Shown here: positions 51,299 through 58,465 of the stretch, one piece after another | Layout: each line of letters opens with the position of its first letter | How positions within the stretch are numbered: the first letter of the stretch is position 1 | Source of the DNA: Halogeometricum limi | GTDB taxonomy: Archaea; Halobacteriota; Halobacteria; Halobacteriales; Haloferacaceae | Direction: 5' to 3' | DNA: 64,000 nucleotides | Assembly (NCBI RefSeq): GCF_900115785.1 | Contig: NZ_FOYS01000002.1 | Coordinates: forward strand, 678,310-742,309 | The notes under the pieces: model-generated | Seen by the model: the letters and a program-made list of their open reading frames with translations, nothing else | Told to the model about the DNA's origin: nothing | Database searches by the model: none | Program-made: the position numbers and the translations under genes

Positions 51299-52474
51299 TC
51301 AGATACCCTTGCCCATCAGGTGACTGCGGAGGACGTCTGCGGTCTTCGTTCCGGACTCGGTGTTGACGACGACGACGTGGTCGTCGGCGTCGACGACGCC
51401 GTCTTCGGCGAGTTCCCACGCGGCGGCCATCGCCGCACCGCCCGCGGTGCCGACTTCGACACCCGCCGTCTGCGCGGCGACGACGGCGCTCTCTAGGATG
51501 TCTTCGTCGTCGACGGCGAGGACGTCGCCGCCCGTCTCCTCGACGGCGTCTACGGCCGCGACACCGCCCTTCGGGTCGGGTATCTCCAGTTCGCCGACGA
51601 TGGTGTCGGGTTGCTCCCACGCTTCCACGTCTCTCTCGCCGCGTTCGTGCGCGGCGTAGATGGGCGCACAGCCGGACGCTTGCGCGGCGTAGACGGCGGG
51701 AAGGTCCGCCACGAGGCCGAGTTCGCGGAGTTGTCGGAAGCCCTCCGTCACCCCGGCGACGACTTCACCCGTACTCGCGGGGACGACGACGGCGTCCGGG
51801 AGCGTCCAATCGAGCGACTCCGCCACCTCGAACGCGAGCGTCTTGATGCCGTCGTGGCGGTAGGGGTTGTCGAACTCCTGTAAGGTGTGCCACTCGGACT
51901 TCAGTTGCTCGTGTAGTCCCGACTCCGCGTCCGGATACCGGCCGCCGACGACGCGCATCTCGCCGCCGTGGACGTTCACCATCGCCTTGTTCGAGAACGG
52001 CGCGCGCGAGGGGACGAACGAGTACGACCGAATCTCGGCCATGCTCGCGTAGGACGCCGCCGACTGCCCCGCGTTGCCCGCGGCGGCGAGGGCGACCAAC
52101 TCCGCGCCCGCCTCGCGGGCGGCGGTCACGGCGGGCGAGAGTCCCCGGTCCAACACCGTCCCCGTCGGGTTGCGCCCCTCGTCCTTTATCGAGAGCGTCC
52201 CGACGCCGAGTTCGTCGGCCAACTCGCTCGATTCGACGGTCGGCGTGGCTCCCTCGTTCGCCGTCAACGGGTCGACGAACGGCAAGAGGTCGGCGTAGCG
52301 CCACATCGTGTCCGTCGGCCGGTCCGCGAGTCCGTCGCCCGTCCAGTCGACGGCGTCGAAGTCGTAGACGGGAGTCAGGTGCGCGCCGGCGTCGCTCTCG
52401 CCGGTGGCGTCGGCGTCGTACCGATCGCCCGTCTCGGCGCACGCCAGTCCGAGGAAGGTGTCGCGTGTCTCCAT
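51299..52474 (-). CDS. Threonine synthase-like protein lacking the PLP lysine
   Basis: A 391-residue protein of the fold-type II PLP family closest to threonine synthase. It shows WRYADLLPF, SIKDEGRNPTGTVLDRGL, AAAGNAGQSAASYAS, VVVPASTGEVVAGVTEGFRQ and TAGGAAMAAAWELAEDG. In active enzymes the second motif reads N-P-T-G-S-F-K-D-R-G with the Schiff-base Lys; here residues 102-111 are NPTGTVLDRG, with Leu108 at that position. The codons were checked on the minus strand and read GTG TTG GAC CGG. The protein may be inactive as a PLP enzyme, regulatory, or use another Lys. A normal threonine synthase is expected elsewhere. Confidence 0.82.
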   Translation of the reverse strand: METRDTFLGLACAETGDRYDADATGESDAGAHLTPVYDFDAVDWTGDGLADRPTDTMWRYADLLPFVDPLTANEGATPTVESSELADELGVGTLSIKDEGRNPTGTVLDRGLSPAVTAAREAGAELVALAAAGNAGQSAASYASMAEIRSYSFVPSRAPFSNKAMVNVHGGEMRVVGGRYPDAESGLHEQLKSEWHTLQEFDNPYRHDGIKTLAFEVAESLDWTLPDAVVVPASTGEVVAGVTEGFRQLRELGLVADLPAVYAAQASGCAPIYAAHERGERDVEAWEQPDTIVGELEIPDPKGGVAAVDAVEETGGDVLAVDDEDILESAVVAAQTAGVEVGTAGGAAMAAAWELAEDGVVDADDHVVVVNTESGTKTADVLRSHLMGKGI

Positions 52475-52519
52475 ACCGGACGGTACGACCCGACGGACTA
52501 ACCTTTAGCCATTCCCGCC

Positions 52520-52622
52520 CAGCTTTTCGCACGTTCGGGTCGCGCTCCGCGCCTCGTGAACGCAAAAAACTGTCTCGCTGAGCAACGCGAAGCGAGGCTC
52601 GATAGACGCTTTGCGTCTATCG
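52520..52622. repeat. Structured repeat element, diverged inverted copy
   Basis: In the opposite orientation to the other three. CAGCTTTTCGC (52520-52530) and GCAAAAAACTG (52562-52572) form the imperfect stem; hairpin CTCGCT/AGCGAG (52574-52596) and a perfect 10-bp hairpin CGATAGACGC-TTT-GCGTCTATCG (52600-52622) follow. It separates the threonine-synthase-like gene from the AT-richer islet. Confidence 0.65.
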
Positions 52623-52776
52623 GTGGATCAAAAATGTCCGGCTCGCGGTCTACGACCGCTCGCCGTCGATGAACTGTCCGCTCCACGCAGTCGTTCGAAG
52701 ATGCTCGGTGGAGGAACTCATTCAACAGAAGAGGTATATCGTATCGTACGCAACTCGTGTCACTGAGCTGTCTTCG

Positions 52777-53136
52777 ATGTCTACGACGCACACCCGACAA
52801 GTGATGTTCGCTGGGAAGTGGTGGATTCCGATTCTGATGCTTCCCGTGCTGTTTCTCCTCTGGGTCTCGGTGACGCTCTCGAACGTCGTGTTAGCTCCAC
52901 ACCTCGGAGTACAGCTCTCGGGGTATCTTACCGAGATTGCCGCTGTCCCGGTCCTTCTGAGCTATGCAGTGTCTCTGTTCGCGCCGTTCGCGCTCTACCA
53001 CGACCGTACGTACGTCAGTGAGCGGTCCGAGTGGACGCCGCACGTCCTCTACCTGCTCGTGTTCATCCCACTGCTGAACGTCCTTCTCTCGGGCGTCTAT
53101 CTCGTTCAACGACATCGGTTCGTCGGAACACCCTGA
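52777..53136 (+). CDS. Three-helix membrane protein, unknown
   Basis: A 119-residue membrane protein that I do not recognise. Three helices are clear: KWWIPILMLPVLFLLWVSVT, YLTEIAAVPVLLSYAVSLFA and HVLYLLVFIPLLNVLLSGVY, with a short basic end (VQRHRFVGTP). Thus the C-terminus is probably cytoplasmic. ATG 52777 (MSTTHTRQVMFAG) is chosen; an earlier ATG at 52669 would add a sequence read through repeat-flank DNA. Base composition here is less GC-rich than in the core genes. Confidence 0.65.
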   Translation: MSTTHTRQVMFAGKWWIPILMLPVLFLLWVSVTLSNVVLAPHLGVQLSGYLTEIAAVPVLLSYAVSLFAPFALYHDRTYVSERSEWTPHVLYLLVFIPLLNVLLSGVYLVQRHRFVGTP

Positions 53137-53341
53137 CTCGGTCACTCGTTGTAATCGGACTCCGGTAAGAGTTCACTGTCGAAGTCGATTGTCGGAGGAG
53201 ACGAATGTTCATCGAGCTCCTCAGAACTAGATAGAAGCGGCGTGCTGAACGGGGAGAGTATGCCACAGCCTCGACTCTAAAAGTCACTATCGCACCCGAC
53301 GGTTAGTTCCCTCAAACTACTTCTGCCCGCATACACAACGT

Positions 53342-53545
53342 ATGCGTATGAGCACATCAATTCGCGTCTCTGACGAGACGAAGGCGAAGTTGGCGCGGCT
53401 AAAGCGCGAAGACGAAAGTTGGGACGAGTTCCTCGACCGATTGGCGAACGAAGGTTCGGGAATGAAGGCCGGTGCGTGGAAGGGAACCGACAAAGCCGAA
53501 AAGGCGCGCGAAGCGATCGAACGTTCCCGAGAGAGCTTCCAGTAG
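53342..53545 (+). CDS. vapB: VapB-type antitoxin (ribbon-helix-helix)
   Basis: A 67-residue protein: a short ribbon-helix-helix DNA-binding start (STSIRVSDETKAKLARLKRE, DESWDEFLDRLANE) and a basic and acidic C-terminal helix (DKAEKAREAIERSRESF) that should wrap the toxin. A second in-frame ATG at 53348 is an equally possible start. The stop TAG shares its last G with the GTG start of vapC, a coupling typical of toxin-antitoxin pairs. It would bind its own promoter region in 53290-53340. Confidence 0.88.
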   Translation: MRMSTSIRVSDETKAKLARLKREDESWDEFLDRLANEGSGMKAGAWKGTDKAEKAREAIERSRESFQ

Positions 53546-53940
53546 TGACGTTTCTCGATTCGTCGGTTATCATCGATTACCTCGACGGTGTCGAGGAAGT
53601 CGTCGAGTTCGTCGATGAACAACCGGGCTTAGCCACTTCTAGCATCTGTGTCTACGAAGTTCTCGCTGGTGAGGTGTTTTCAGCGGGTGAGACGGACCTC
53701 ATCGGGGCGCGCGAGAACTTCGCGCGAGTCACTGCTCTGGACTTCTCCGAAGAGGTCGCGCTCGAAGCCGCTCGGATGCAGAACCGACTTCTCGAATCTG
53801 GCAACCCCATGTCCCCACGTGACCTCATGATCGCAGCTACGGCTCGATCTGAAGGGAAGGAACTGGTCGTCTCCGACACTGACTTCGATACAGAAGGCCT
53901 CCGTGAGCTCCTCACTATCCGGAGATTTGGACCGTATTAG
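53545..53940 (+). CDS. vapC: VapC-type PIN-domain toxin ribonuclease
   Basis: A 131-residue PIN-domain protein. Acidic residues expected for metal binding are Asp5 (TFLDSSVIIDYLDG), Glu in ICVYEVLAGE, Asp in SPRDLMIAATA and Asp in VVSDTDFDTEGL. PIN toxins cleave RNA, often tRNA, when the antitoxin is degraded. The start is GTG 53545, in frame with the PIN domain and overlapping the vapB stop by one base; the longer frame upstream reads the antitoxin gene out of frame. The full set of acidic residues suggests an active enzyme. Confidence 0.9.
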   Translation: MTFLDSSVIIDYLDGVEEVVEFVDEQPGLATSSICVYEVLAGEVFSAGETDLIGARENFARVTALDFSEEVALEAARMQNRLLESGNPMSPRDLMIAATARSEGKELVVSDTDFDTEGLRELLTIRRFGPY

Positions 53941-54463
53941 CCCCCTCTGGGTAGTTGTCGGGCATCTATAATGTGTGGGCGCACCCAATCGTCCCAACAG
54001 TTGTCAGAAAGTTCGTACGGAACTTAGAGGGTGTATTCGGCACGGCACCGACATTTATTCAGAGATTGTTTGTGAGGAATTCTGAATCAAGAGTGTACGC
54101 GCTCTGTTCTACCGACAAACCTACAATCAAAACTAGAGTAGTGAGAATATGCTACCGAATACCTCCGTTAAACTGGCTCTCCTTGGAATTGCTATCTTGG
54201 TGGCAGGCGTCGGTGCTGTGGTTTGGGCACGGTATATTCTATCTTAGATACGCAATTCGAGGAGCTGAAACCTCCAACAATTGGTGAAGAGATGCCAGTT
54301 ATGTTGACCGACTCGTGCGCTGAGTTCAGCACGGCCTCAGCAAACTGTCCGCGTTCGAGTATTTCGACAGAGCCACATTCGCTCTTCGCGAACGACGCAC
54401 CTCGTTCGGAACCGGCCGCCCGGAACCACCCGCCTCTTTGTGTTCGCCGGCCGACGAGAGCGT
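53941..54463. other. AT-richer intergenic stretch of 523 bases
   Basis: Clearly less GC-rich than the flanking genes. I see a possible 32-codon membrane peptide at 54149-54247 and nothing else that supports a gene; the longer frames across it have no recognisable domain and codon use unlike the genome. The last 40 bases should contain the promoter of the FAD oxidoreductase. Confidence 0.5.
54149..54247 (+). CDS. Possible 32-residue membrane peptide
   Basis: ATG 54149 to TAG 54245 encodes 32 residues: LPNTSVKLALLGIAILVAGV followed by GAVVWARYILS, i.e. one clean membrane helix with Lys before it and Arg after it. Codon use is AT-richer than in the neighbours (CTA, AAT, TTG, ATT), like the rest of this islet. 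It could be a small membrane protein, a hydrophobic toxin-like peptide, or chance. No ribosome site is obvious; GTGAGAAT precedes the ATG. Confidence 0.35.
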   Translation: MLPNTSVKLALLGIAILVAGVGAVVWARYILS

Positions 54464-55741
54464 ATGGACGGAGAACACGTCGTCGTCGCCGGCGCGGGTC
54501 TCGCGGGCCTCGTCGCGGCGCGACACCTCGCCGACGGCGGCGCGGACGTGACGGTGTTCGAGCGGCGACCCGAAGTCGGCGGCCGGGTCCGCACGCAGAA
54601 GCGCGACGGATTCACCTTCGACAGAGGGTTTCAGGTGTTGTTCACGGCGTACCCCGCGGTCCGTCGCGAACTCGACGTAGAGGCGCTGGATATGCGCTAC
54701 TTCTCTCCCGGGGCGGTCATCGCTCGGCCGGGGAAGCGGTCGACGCTGTCGGACCCGATACGGAACCCGAGAGCGACGGTGGCGTCGCTGTTGAATCGGG
54801 AGGTCACGACGACGGACAAACTCCGGACGCTCGCGCTTCGACAGCACGTCGGGTCGCGCGACGAGGACGAGATATTCGACGCCGAGGACGACAGCATCCG
54901 CGACTACCTGCGCGAGTGGGGCTTCTCCGAGGGGTACGTCGAGAACTTCGTCGCGCCGTTCTACGGCGGTATCACGCTCGACCGGTCGCTCTCGACTTCG
55001 AAACGGGTGTTCGAGTACACGTTCAAGATGCTGAGCGAGGGGCGAATCGGCGTCCCCGTCGACGGGATACAGGCCATCCCCGAGCAGTTGGCCGCGAAGG
55101 CGCGCGAGGCGGGCGCGGAGATAGTCACCGACCGCGGCGTCGACCGGATAGACGGCGGCCGCGACGGCGTCACGCTCGGCGTCGGCGACGAGACGGTGGA
55201 GGCCGACCGCATCGTCGTCGCCACCGACCCGAAGGAGGCAAAGCGCCTGACGGACGTCGAACTCGTCCCGACGAATGCGCGGAGTTGCGTCACGCAGTAC
55301 TACCGCCTTCCGGCGGGGACGAAGCTGAAGACGGGGAACAAACTCCTCCTCAACGCGGGCGACGACGCGCCGAACACCGTCGTCCCGATGAGCGAAATCG
55401 CACCCGAGTACGCCCCCGGCGACGCCGAACTGCTGAACGCGACGTTCCTCGGAACGGCCGCGCTCGAACGCGACGCCGGCGAACTCGCGGCGCGGACGCG
55501 CGAAGTGTTGGAGTCGTGGTACCCCGACCGCGACTTCTCGGAACTGGAGCCGCTCCACACCGACCGCATCGAGTTCGCGCAGTTCGACCAGCCGCCGGGC
55601 GTCCACGACGCCCTCCCCGACGCCCGCGAACCGGCGAAGCGGCGGTACCTCGCGGGCGACTACACCGCGTGGTCGTCGATTCAGGGAGCGATGCGGAGCG
55701 GACGGGAGGCCGCCGAGGCGGTCCTGCAAGACGCAGAATAG
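54464..55741 (+). CDS. FAD-dependent amine-oxidase/phytoene-desaturase-like oxidoreductase
   Basis: A 425-residue flavoprotein. The N-terminal dinucleotide motif VVVAGAGLAGLVAARHLADG is followed by VFERRPEVGGRVRT, and the C-terminal FAD site is YLAGDYTAWSSIQGAMRSGR. The middle part includes NFVAPFYGGITLDRSLSTSK, seen in relatives of protoporphyrinogen oxidase and carotenoid desaturases. The substrate cannot be fixed; no carotenoid genes are adjacent. ATG 54464 sits directly before the FAD motif. It converges with the phosphoesterase gene, two bases apart. Confidence 0.88.
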   Translation: MDGEHVVVAGAGLAGLVAARHLADGGADVTVFERRPEVGGRVRTQKRDGFTFDRGFQVLFTAYPAVRRELDVEALDMRYFSPGAVIARPGKRSTLSDPIRNPRATVASLLNREVTTTDKLRTLALRQHVGSRDEDEIFDAEDDSIRDYLREWGFSEGYVENFVAPFYGGITLDRSLSTSKRVFEYTFKMLSEGRIGVPVDGIQAIPEQLAAKAREAGAEIVTDRGVDRIDGGRDGVTLGVGDETVEADRIVVATDPKEAKRLTDVELVPTNARSCVTQYYRLPAGTKLKTGNKLLLNAGDDAPNTVVPMSEIAPEYAPGDAELLNATFLGTAALERDAGELAARTREVLESWYPDRDFSELEPLHTDRIEFAQFDQPPGVHDALPDAREPAKRRYLAGDYTAWSSIQGAMRSGREAAEAVLQDAE

Positions 55742-55743
55742 GC

Positions 55744-56547
55744 TCAGAGCATCCGCTTGAATCGTCCGAGCGGCGGGAACGAGAGCGCCTCGTCGGCGTC
55801 TGCGTCGTAGACGACAGGGCGAAACGCGTCGACGTCGGTGACGAGCGGTGACCGCGTGTCCGACCCAGACAGTCCGCCGACGGCGACGCCCGCGGCGAGG
55901 CGCGTGAACGCCGGGAGGACGAGGACGTCCGCACCGCTGTACACGCCGTCGCCGGAGAGGAAGCAGGGTCGACGCTGCCCTTCGATAGAGATGCTCGGAT
56001 GGAGATGACCGACGACGTATAGTCCCGCTTCGGTCTCCGGCGCGGCGTGACCGTGGCAGACGACCACGTCGGAGTCTGTGTCGGTATCGGCGTCTGCGTC
56101 GGTATCGGCGTCTGCGTCGGAGTCTGTGTCGCCGTCCGCGCCGGCCCGCGCCGACCCGCGGACGACGTACTCGTCGTGCACGTCGCCGTCCCACGCCGAT
56201 TCGAGGACGGTGTCGTGGTTGCCGCGCACGAAGACGGGTCGCGCGCCGCCGTCGCGGCAGGTGTCGGCGACGGCGGCGACGCCGTCCGCGGCCCGGGCGG
56301 TGGCCGCATCGAACCGGTGGAGAACGTCGCCCGCGAGGACGACGTCCTCGGGGTCGAACGCCGAGACGAGAGCGGCGAGTCGGTCGGTCAGGTCGCGTCG
56401 TTCCCCGAGGGGGAACTGCACCGACGACGCCTCCGCGCGGCCGACGTGGAGGTCCGCGACGACCAGCGTCTCCGAGTCGGGAAGAAACACCGCGCGGTCC
56501 CGGTACGTGACCTCGTGCACGGGAGATGCGAGGGACCGGACGAGCAA
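55744..56547 (-). CDS. Calcineurin-like metallophosphoesterase with Asp-repeat insertion
   Basis: About 267 residues. Metal motifs are LVVADLHVGRAEAS, DVVLAGDVLHRFD, VFVRGNHDTV, VVCHGHAAP and VVGHLHPS, the complete calcineurin-like set. This subfamily often sits near a Lhr-type helicase or ligase genes; neither is here. Between residues about 135 and 158 is a low-complexity Asp/Thr/Ala run coded by a hexanucleotide-type DNA repeat. The start is uncertain: TTG 56547 is the first codon of the open frame, and GTG 56520 is an alternative; no ATG is available. Confidence 0.78.
   Translation of the reverse strand: MLVRSLASPVHEVTYRDRAVFLPDSETLVVADLHVGRAEASSVQFPLGERRDLTDRLAALVSAFDPEDVVLAGDVLHRFDAATARAADGVAAVADTCRDGGARPVFVRGNHDTVLESAWDGDVHDEYVVRGSARAGADGDTDSDADADTDADADTDTDSDVVVCHGHAAPETEAGLYVVGHLHPSISIEGQRRPCFLSGDGVYSGADVLVLPAFTRLAAGVAVGGLSGSDTRSPLVTDVDAFRPVVYDADADEALSFPPLGRFKRML
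56080..56132 (-). repeat. Simple repeat coding the Asp-rich loop of the phosphoesterase
   Basis: Near-perfect direct repeats of GTCGGTATCGGCGTCTGC (18 bases, plus strand) and shorter variants encode Asp-Ala-Asp-Thr runs in frame. Confidence 0.75.
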
Positions 56548-56611
56548 AGCCGTGACGCTCGTCGCGGCGCGGTCCGTGGGGATTTTTCATCGCTCACCGC
56601 CACGTCTGGGT

Positions 56612-57406
56612 ATGAGCGGTGCCCTCGAAGACAAACGGACGGCCACGCGCCTCCGCATCCTCGTCGAAATCGCCGACCGGCAACCGGCGGTGAGTCAAGG
56701 CGAAGTCGCCGAGGCGGTCGGCGTGACGAGTCAGGCGGTCAGCGAGTACACGCGGCAACTCGTCGAGGACGGCTACGTCGAGAAGGAAGGCCGGTCGCGC
56801 TACCGCGTCACGAAGGAGGGCGTCGACTGGTTGTTTCAGGAGGCGAAAGACCTCCGCCGGTTCGCCGACCACGTCACCGACGACGTGTTAGAGAGCGTCC
56901 AAGAGGACGCCGCCATCGCGACGGCGGACGTCACCGCGGGGGAGACGGTGACGCTCACGCTCCGCCAGGGACACCTGCACGCCTCGCCCGACGCGGACGG
57001 CCCCGCCACGGGCGTCGCGACGACGGACGCCGAGGCGGGCGAAGACGTGAGCATCACCGGGTTCGAGGGCGTCATCGAGATGGACCCCGGGAGCGTGACC
57101 GTCGTACAGGTCCCGCCCGCGCGGTCGGGGGGCAGTCGCGCCGTCGACGTGGAGACGCTGGCGGCGATGTGTGCGGACGCGGACGTCGTCGTCGCCGCGG
57201 GCGTCGAAGCCGTCGTCTCACTTCGGAAGGCGGGCGTCGAAACCGAGACGTCGCTGGCGGCGGGCGACGTCGCCGCGGCGGGGGCGGCGCGGGGTCTCAG
57301 CGGAGTCGTCGTCGCGACGACGGACCTCGTGGGGCGCGTCACCGACGCACTGCGCGACGGCGACGTCCTCTACGAGGTCACCGAGGCGGCGCGCGTCGCG
57401 GAGTAG
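56612..57406 (+). CDS. Winged-helix protein with C-terminal sensing domain (DUF7839-like)
   Basis: A 264-residue regulator. Residues 1-65 are a MarR/ArsR-like winged helix (TRLRILVEIADRQPAVSQGE, VAEAVGVTSQAVSEYTRQLV, EDGYVEKEGRSRYRVTKEG). Residues 110-250 are a beta-rich domain (AGETVTLTLRQGHLHASPDA) ending in a mixed alpha/beta segment (VVVAAGVEAVVSLRKAGVET) that may bind a small ligand. I believe this is a widely conserved haloarchaeal/euryarchaeal family; its ligand and targets are unknown. ATG 56612 is preceded by TTTTTCATC, a possible TATA region at -30. Divergent from the phosphoesterase. Confidence 0.83.
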   Translation: MSGALEDKRTATRLRILVEIADRQPAVSQGEVAEAVGVTSQAVSEYTRQLVEDGYVEKEGRSRYRVTKEGVDWLFQEAKDLRRFADHVTDDVLESVQEDAAIATADVTAGETVTLTLRQGHLHASPDADGPATGVATTDAEAGEDVSITGFEGVIEMDPGSVTVVQVPPARSGGSRAVDVETLAAMCADADVVVAAGVEAVVSLRKAGVETETSLAAGDVAAAGAARGLSGVVVATTDLVGRVTDALRDGDVLYEVTEAARVAE

Positions 57407-57424
57407 CGGTCGTCAGAAGAGATA

Positions 57425-58030
57425 TCAGGCCGCTGCGCCCTCGGCGTGGTCTCTCGCCATCGCGTACGCTTCCTGGAGTCGTTGGAACTCGGTCTGCGAC
57501 CCGCCGTGGTCTGGGTGGACCGTCTTCACCTTGTCGCGGTACGCCCCTCGAACTTCGTCGGCCGAAGCGGTTCGCGGCAGGTCGAGGCGGTCGAACGCGA
57601 CGGCGACGGGGTCGCCCGTTCGGGGCGAGAGCGGTTCCGGTTCGGGCACCTCGAACGGGAGGCGGCGACCGAGGGCGCGAGCGGGCATCTCGTACTCGCA
57701 GAGGACGGTGTACGTCCCCGCGCGTTCGAGGCGGAAGTACGCCTTCGGGTCGAACGTGATGGCGACGTCGCGGTCGGGGAGGTAGAACTCGACCGTCTCG
57801 CCGTCGAGAGAGTACTCTTCGGCGAACGGTTCGGCTATCTCGCGGAGGTAGTCCCGTATCTCTCTCCGTCGACGACCCGCGCCGTCGACTCGGCCCCTCG
57901 GAACCGGTTCGTCGGGGAACAGTCGACCGCCGACGACGAAGACGCCGGCGACGGCGGCAGACGCGAGAAGTCCGCCGACGACCCCGAGGAAGAGCCACGG
58001 CGGAAACGACGACACCCAGTCCGGCAGCAC
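57425..58030 (-). CDS. Membrane-anchored protein with C-terminal J domain
   Basis: A 201-residue protein. An N-terminal helix (WLFLGVVGGLLASAAVAGVF) anchors it; a middle region (RREIRDYLREIAEPFAEEYS and VEFYLPDRDVAITFDPKAYF) is unrecognised; the last 55 residues form a J domain, ASADEVRGAYRDKVKTVHPDHGG, with the essential His-Pro-Asp. It would recruit DnaK/Hsp70 to the membrane. The start is GTG 58030, just before the hydrophobic helix. The gene lies convergent to the wHTH gene at 56612 and is divergent from the small zinc protein at 58110. Confidence 0.83.
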   Translation of the reverse strand: MLPDWVSSFPPWLFLGVVGGLLASAAVAGVFVVGGRLFPDEPVPRGRVDGAGRRRREIRDYLREIAEPFAEEYSLDGETVEFYLPDRDVAITFDPKAYFRLERAGTYTVLCEYEMPARALGRRLPFEVPEPEPLSPRTGDPVAVAFDRLDLPRTASADEVRGAYRDKVKTVHPDHGGSQTEFQRLQEAYAMARDHAEGAAA

Positions 58031-58109
58031 AGTACCAGAGAAGCGTTCCGGCGTAAAGAACCCCTCGCCGACGGTGGCGTTTAGCCGTTCGCGCCCGAAC
58101 CCTCAGCGC

Positions 58110-58361
58110 GTGCAACCGATACGCTTCGAGGAGGCCGACGGCCCGGAACGAACGCAGATTGGCGAGGGCCTCACGCGCGTCGCGGTGCGGGCCGACCGAC
58201 TGGAGACGGGGCGCGCGGAGGGGAAGTACTTCCTCCGACACGACGACGGCTGTGCCGTCTGTGGCGACGGGATAGGCACCGGCGAACCGTTTTATCTGGA
58301 CCCTGAAACGGGTGAGGTCCTGTGCGAAACCCACGGCCGGGAACGACGCGGCGACGACTGA
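58110..58361 (+). CDS. Small zinc-binding protein, unknown
   Basis: An 83-residue protein starting at GTG 58110 (QPIRFEEADGPERTQIGEGL). The C-terminal half has DDGCAVCGDGIGTGEPFYLD and VLCETHG, giving a C-x2-C...C-x2-H zinc site like treble-clef or LIM-type knuckles. An upstream ATG-less extension to 58074 would add a basic segment that does not look conserved. Family numbers are not certain to me. It lies 104 bases before ppsA in the same direction but the TrmB-like site and a promoter separate them. Confidence 0.7.
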   Translation: MQPIRFEEADGPERTQIGEGLTRVAVRADRLETGRAEGKYFLRHDDGCAVCGDGIGTGEPFYLDPETGEVLCETHGRERRGDD

Positions 58362-58382
58362 GGGAGACCGGCAAGAATTACG

Positions 58383-58398
58383 TACTCGGTGCCGAGTA
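58383..58398. promoter_or_regulatory. TrmB-like operator TACT-N7-GAGTA upstream of ppsA
   Basis: TACTCGGTGCCGAGTA matches exactly the motif TACT-N7/8-GAGTA described for the sugar-responsive regulator TrmB of Halobacterium, and holds the palindrome ACTCGG-TG-CCGAGT. It lies 36 bases upstream of the TATA element, the arrangement expected for activation of gluconeogenic genes when sugar is absent. Confidence 0.75.
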
Positions 58399-58424
58399 GC
58401 GTTTTATTCACGCATGGGTTGTTC

Positions 58425-58439
58425 GGAAAGTACTTATTA
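58425..58439 (+). promoter_or_regulatory. BRE/TATA promoter of ppsA
   Basis: Purine-rich GGAAAG (58425-58430) is followed by TTATTA (58434-58439). Transcription should start near 58460, a few bases before the ATG at 58466, giving an almost leaderless mRNA. Confidence 0.55.
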
Positions 58440-58465
58440 GGGTTTGTAGTGATGGACGAACGCTA

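Noticed and set aside
52498..52800. 100-codon minus-strand frame over the inverted structured repeat
   Set aside because: Reads hairpin DNA, has no domain, and overlaps the start region of the three-helix membrane protein.
53063..53287. 74-codon minus-strand frame between the membrane protein and vapB
   Set aside because: No recognisable domain, and it overlaps the end of the membrane protein gene antisense.
53955..54287. 110-codon frame in the AT-richer islet
   Set aside because: No domain, no start signal, and the only convincing part in this region is a short membrane helix in another frame.
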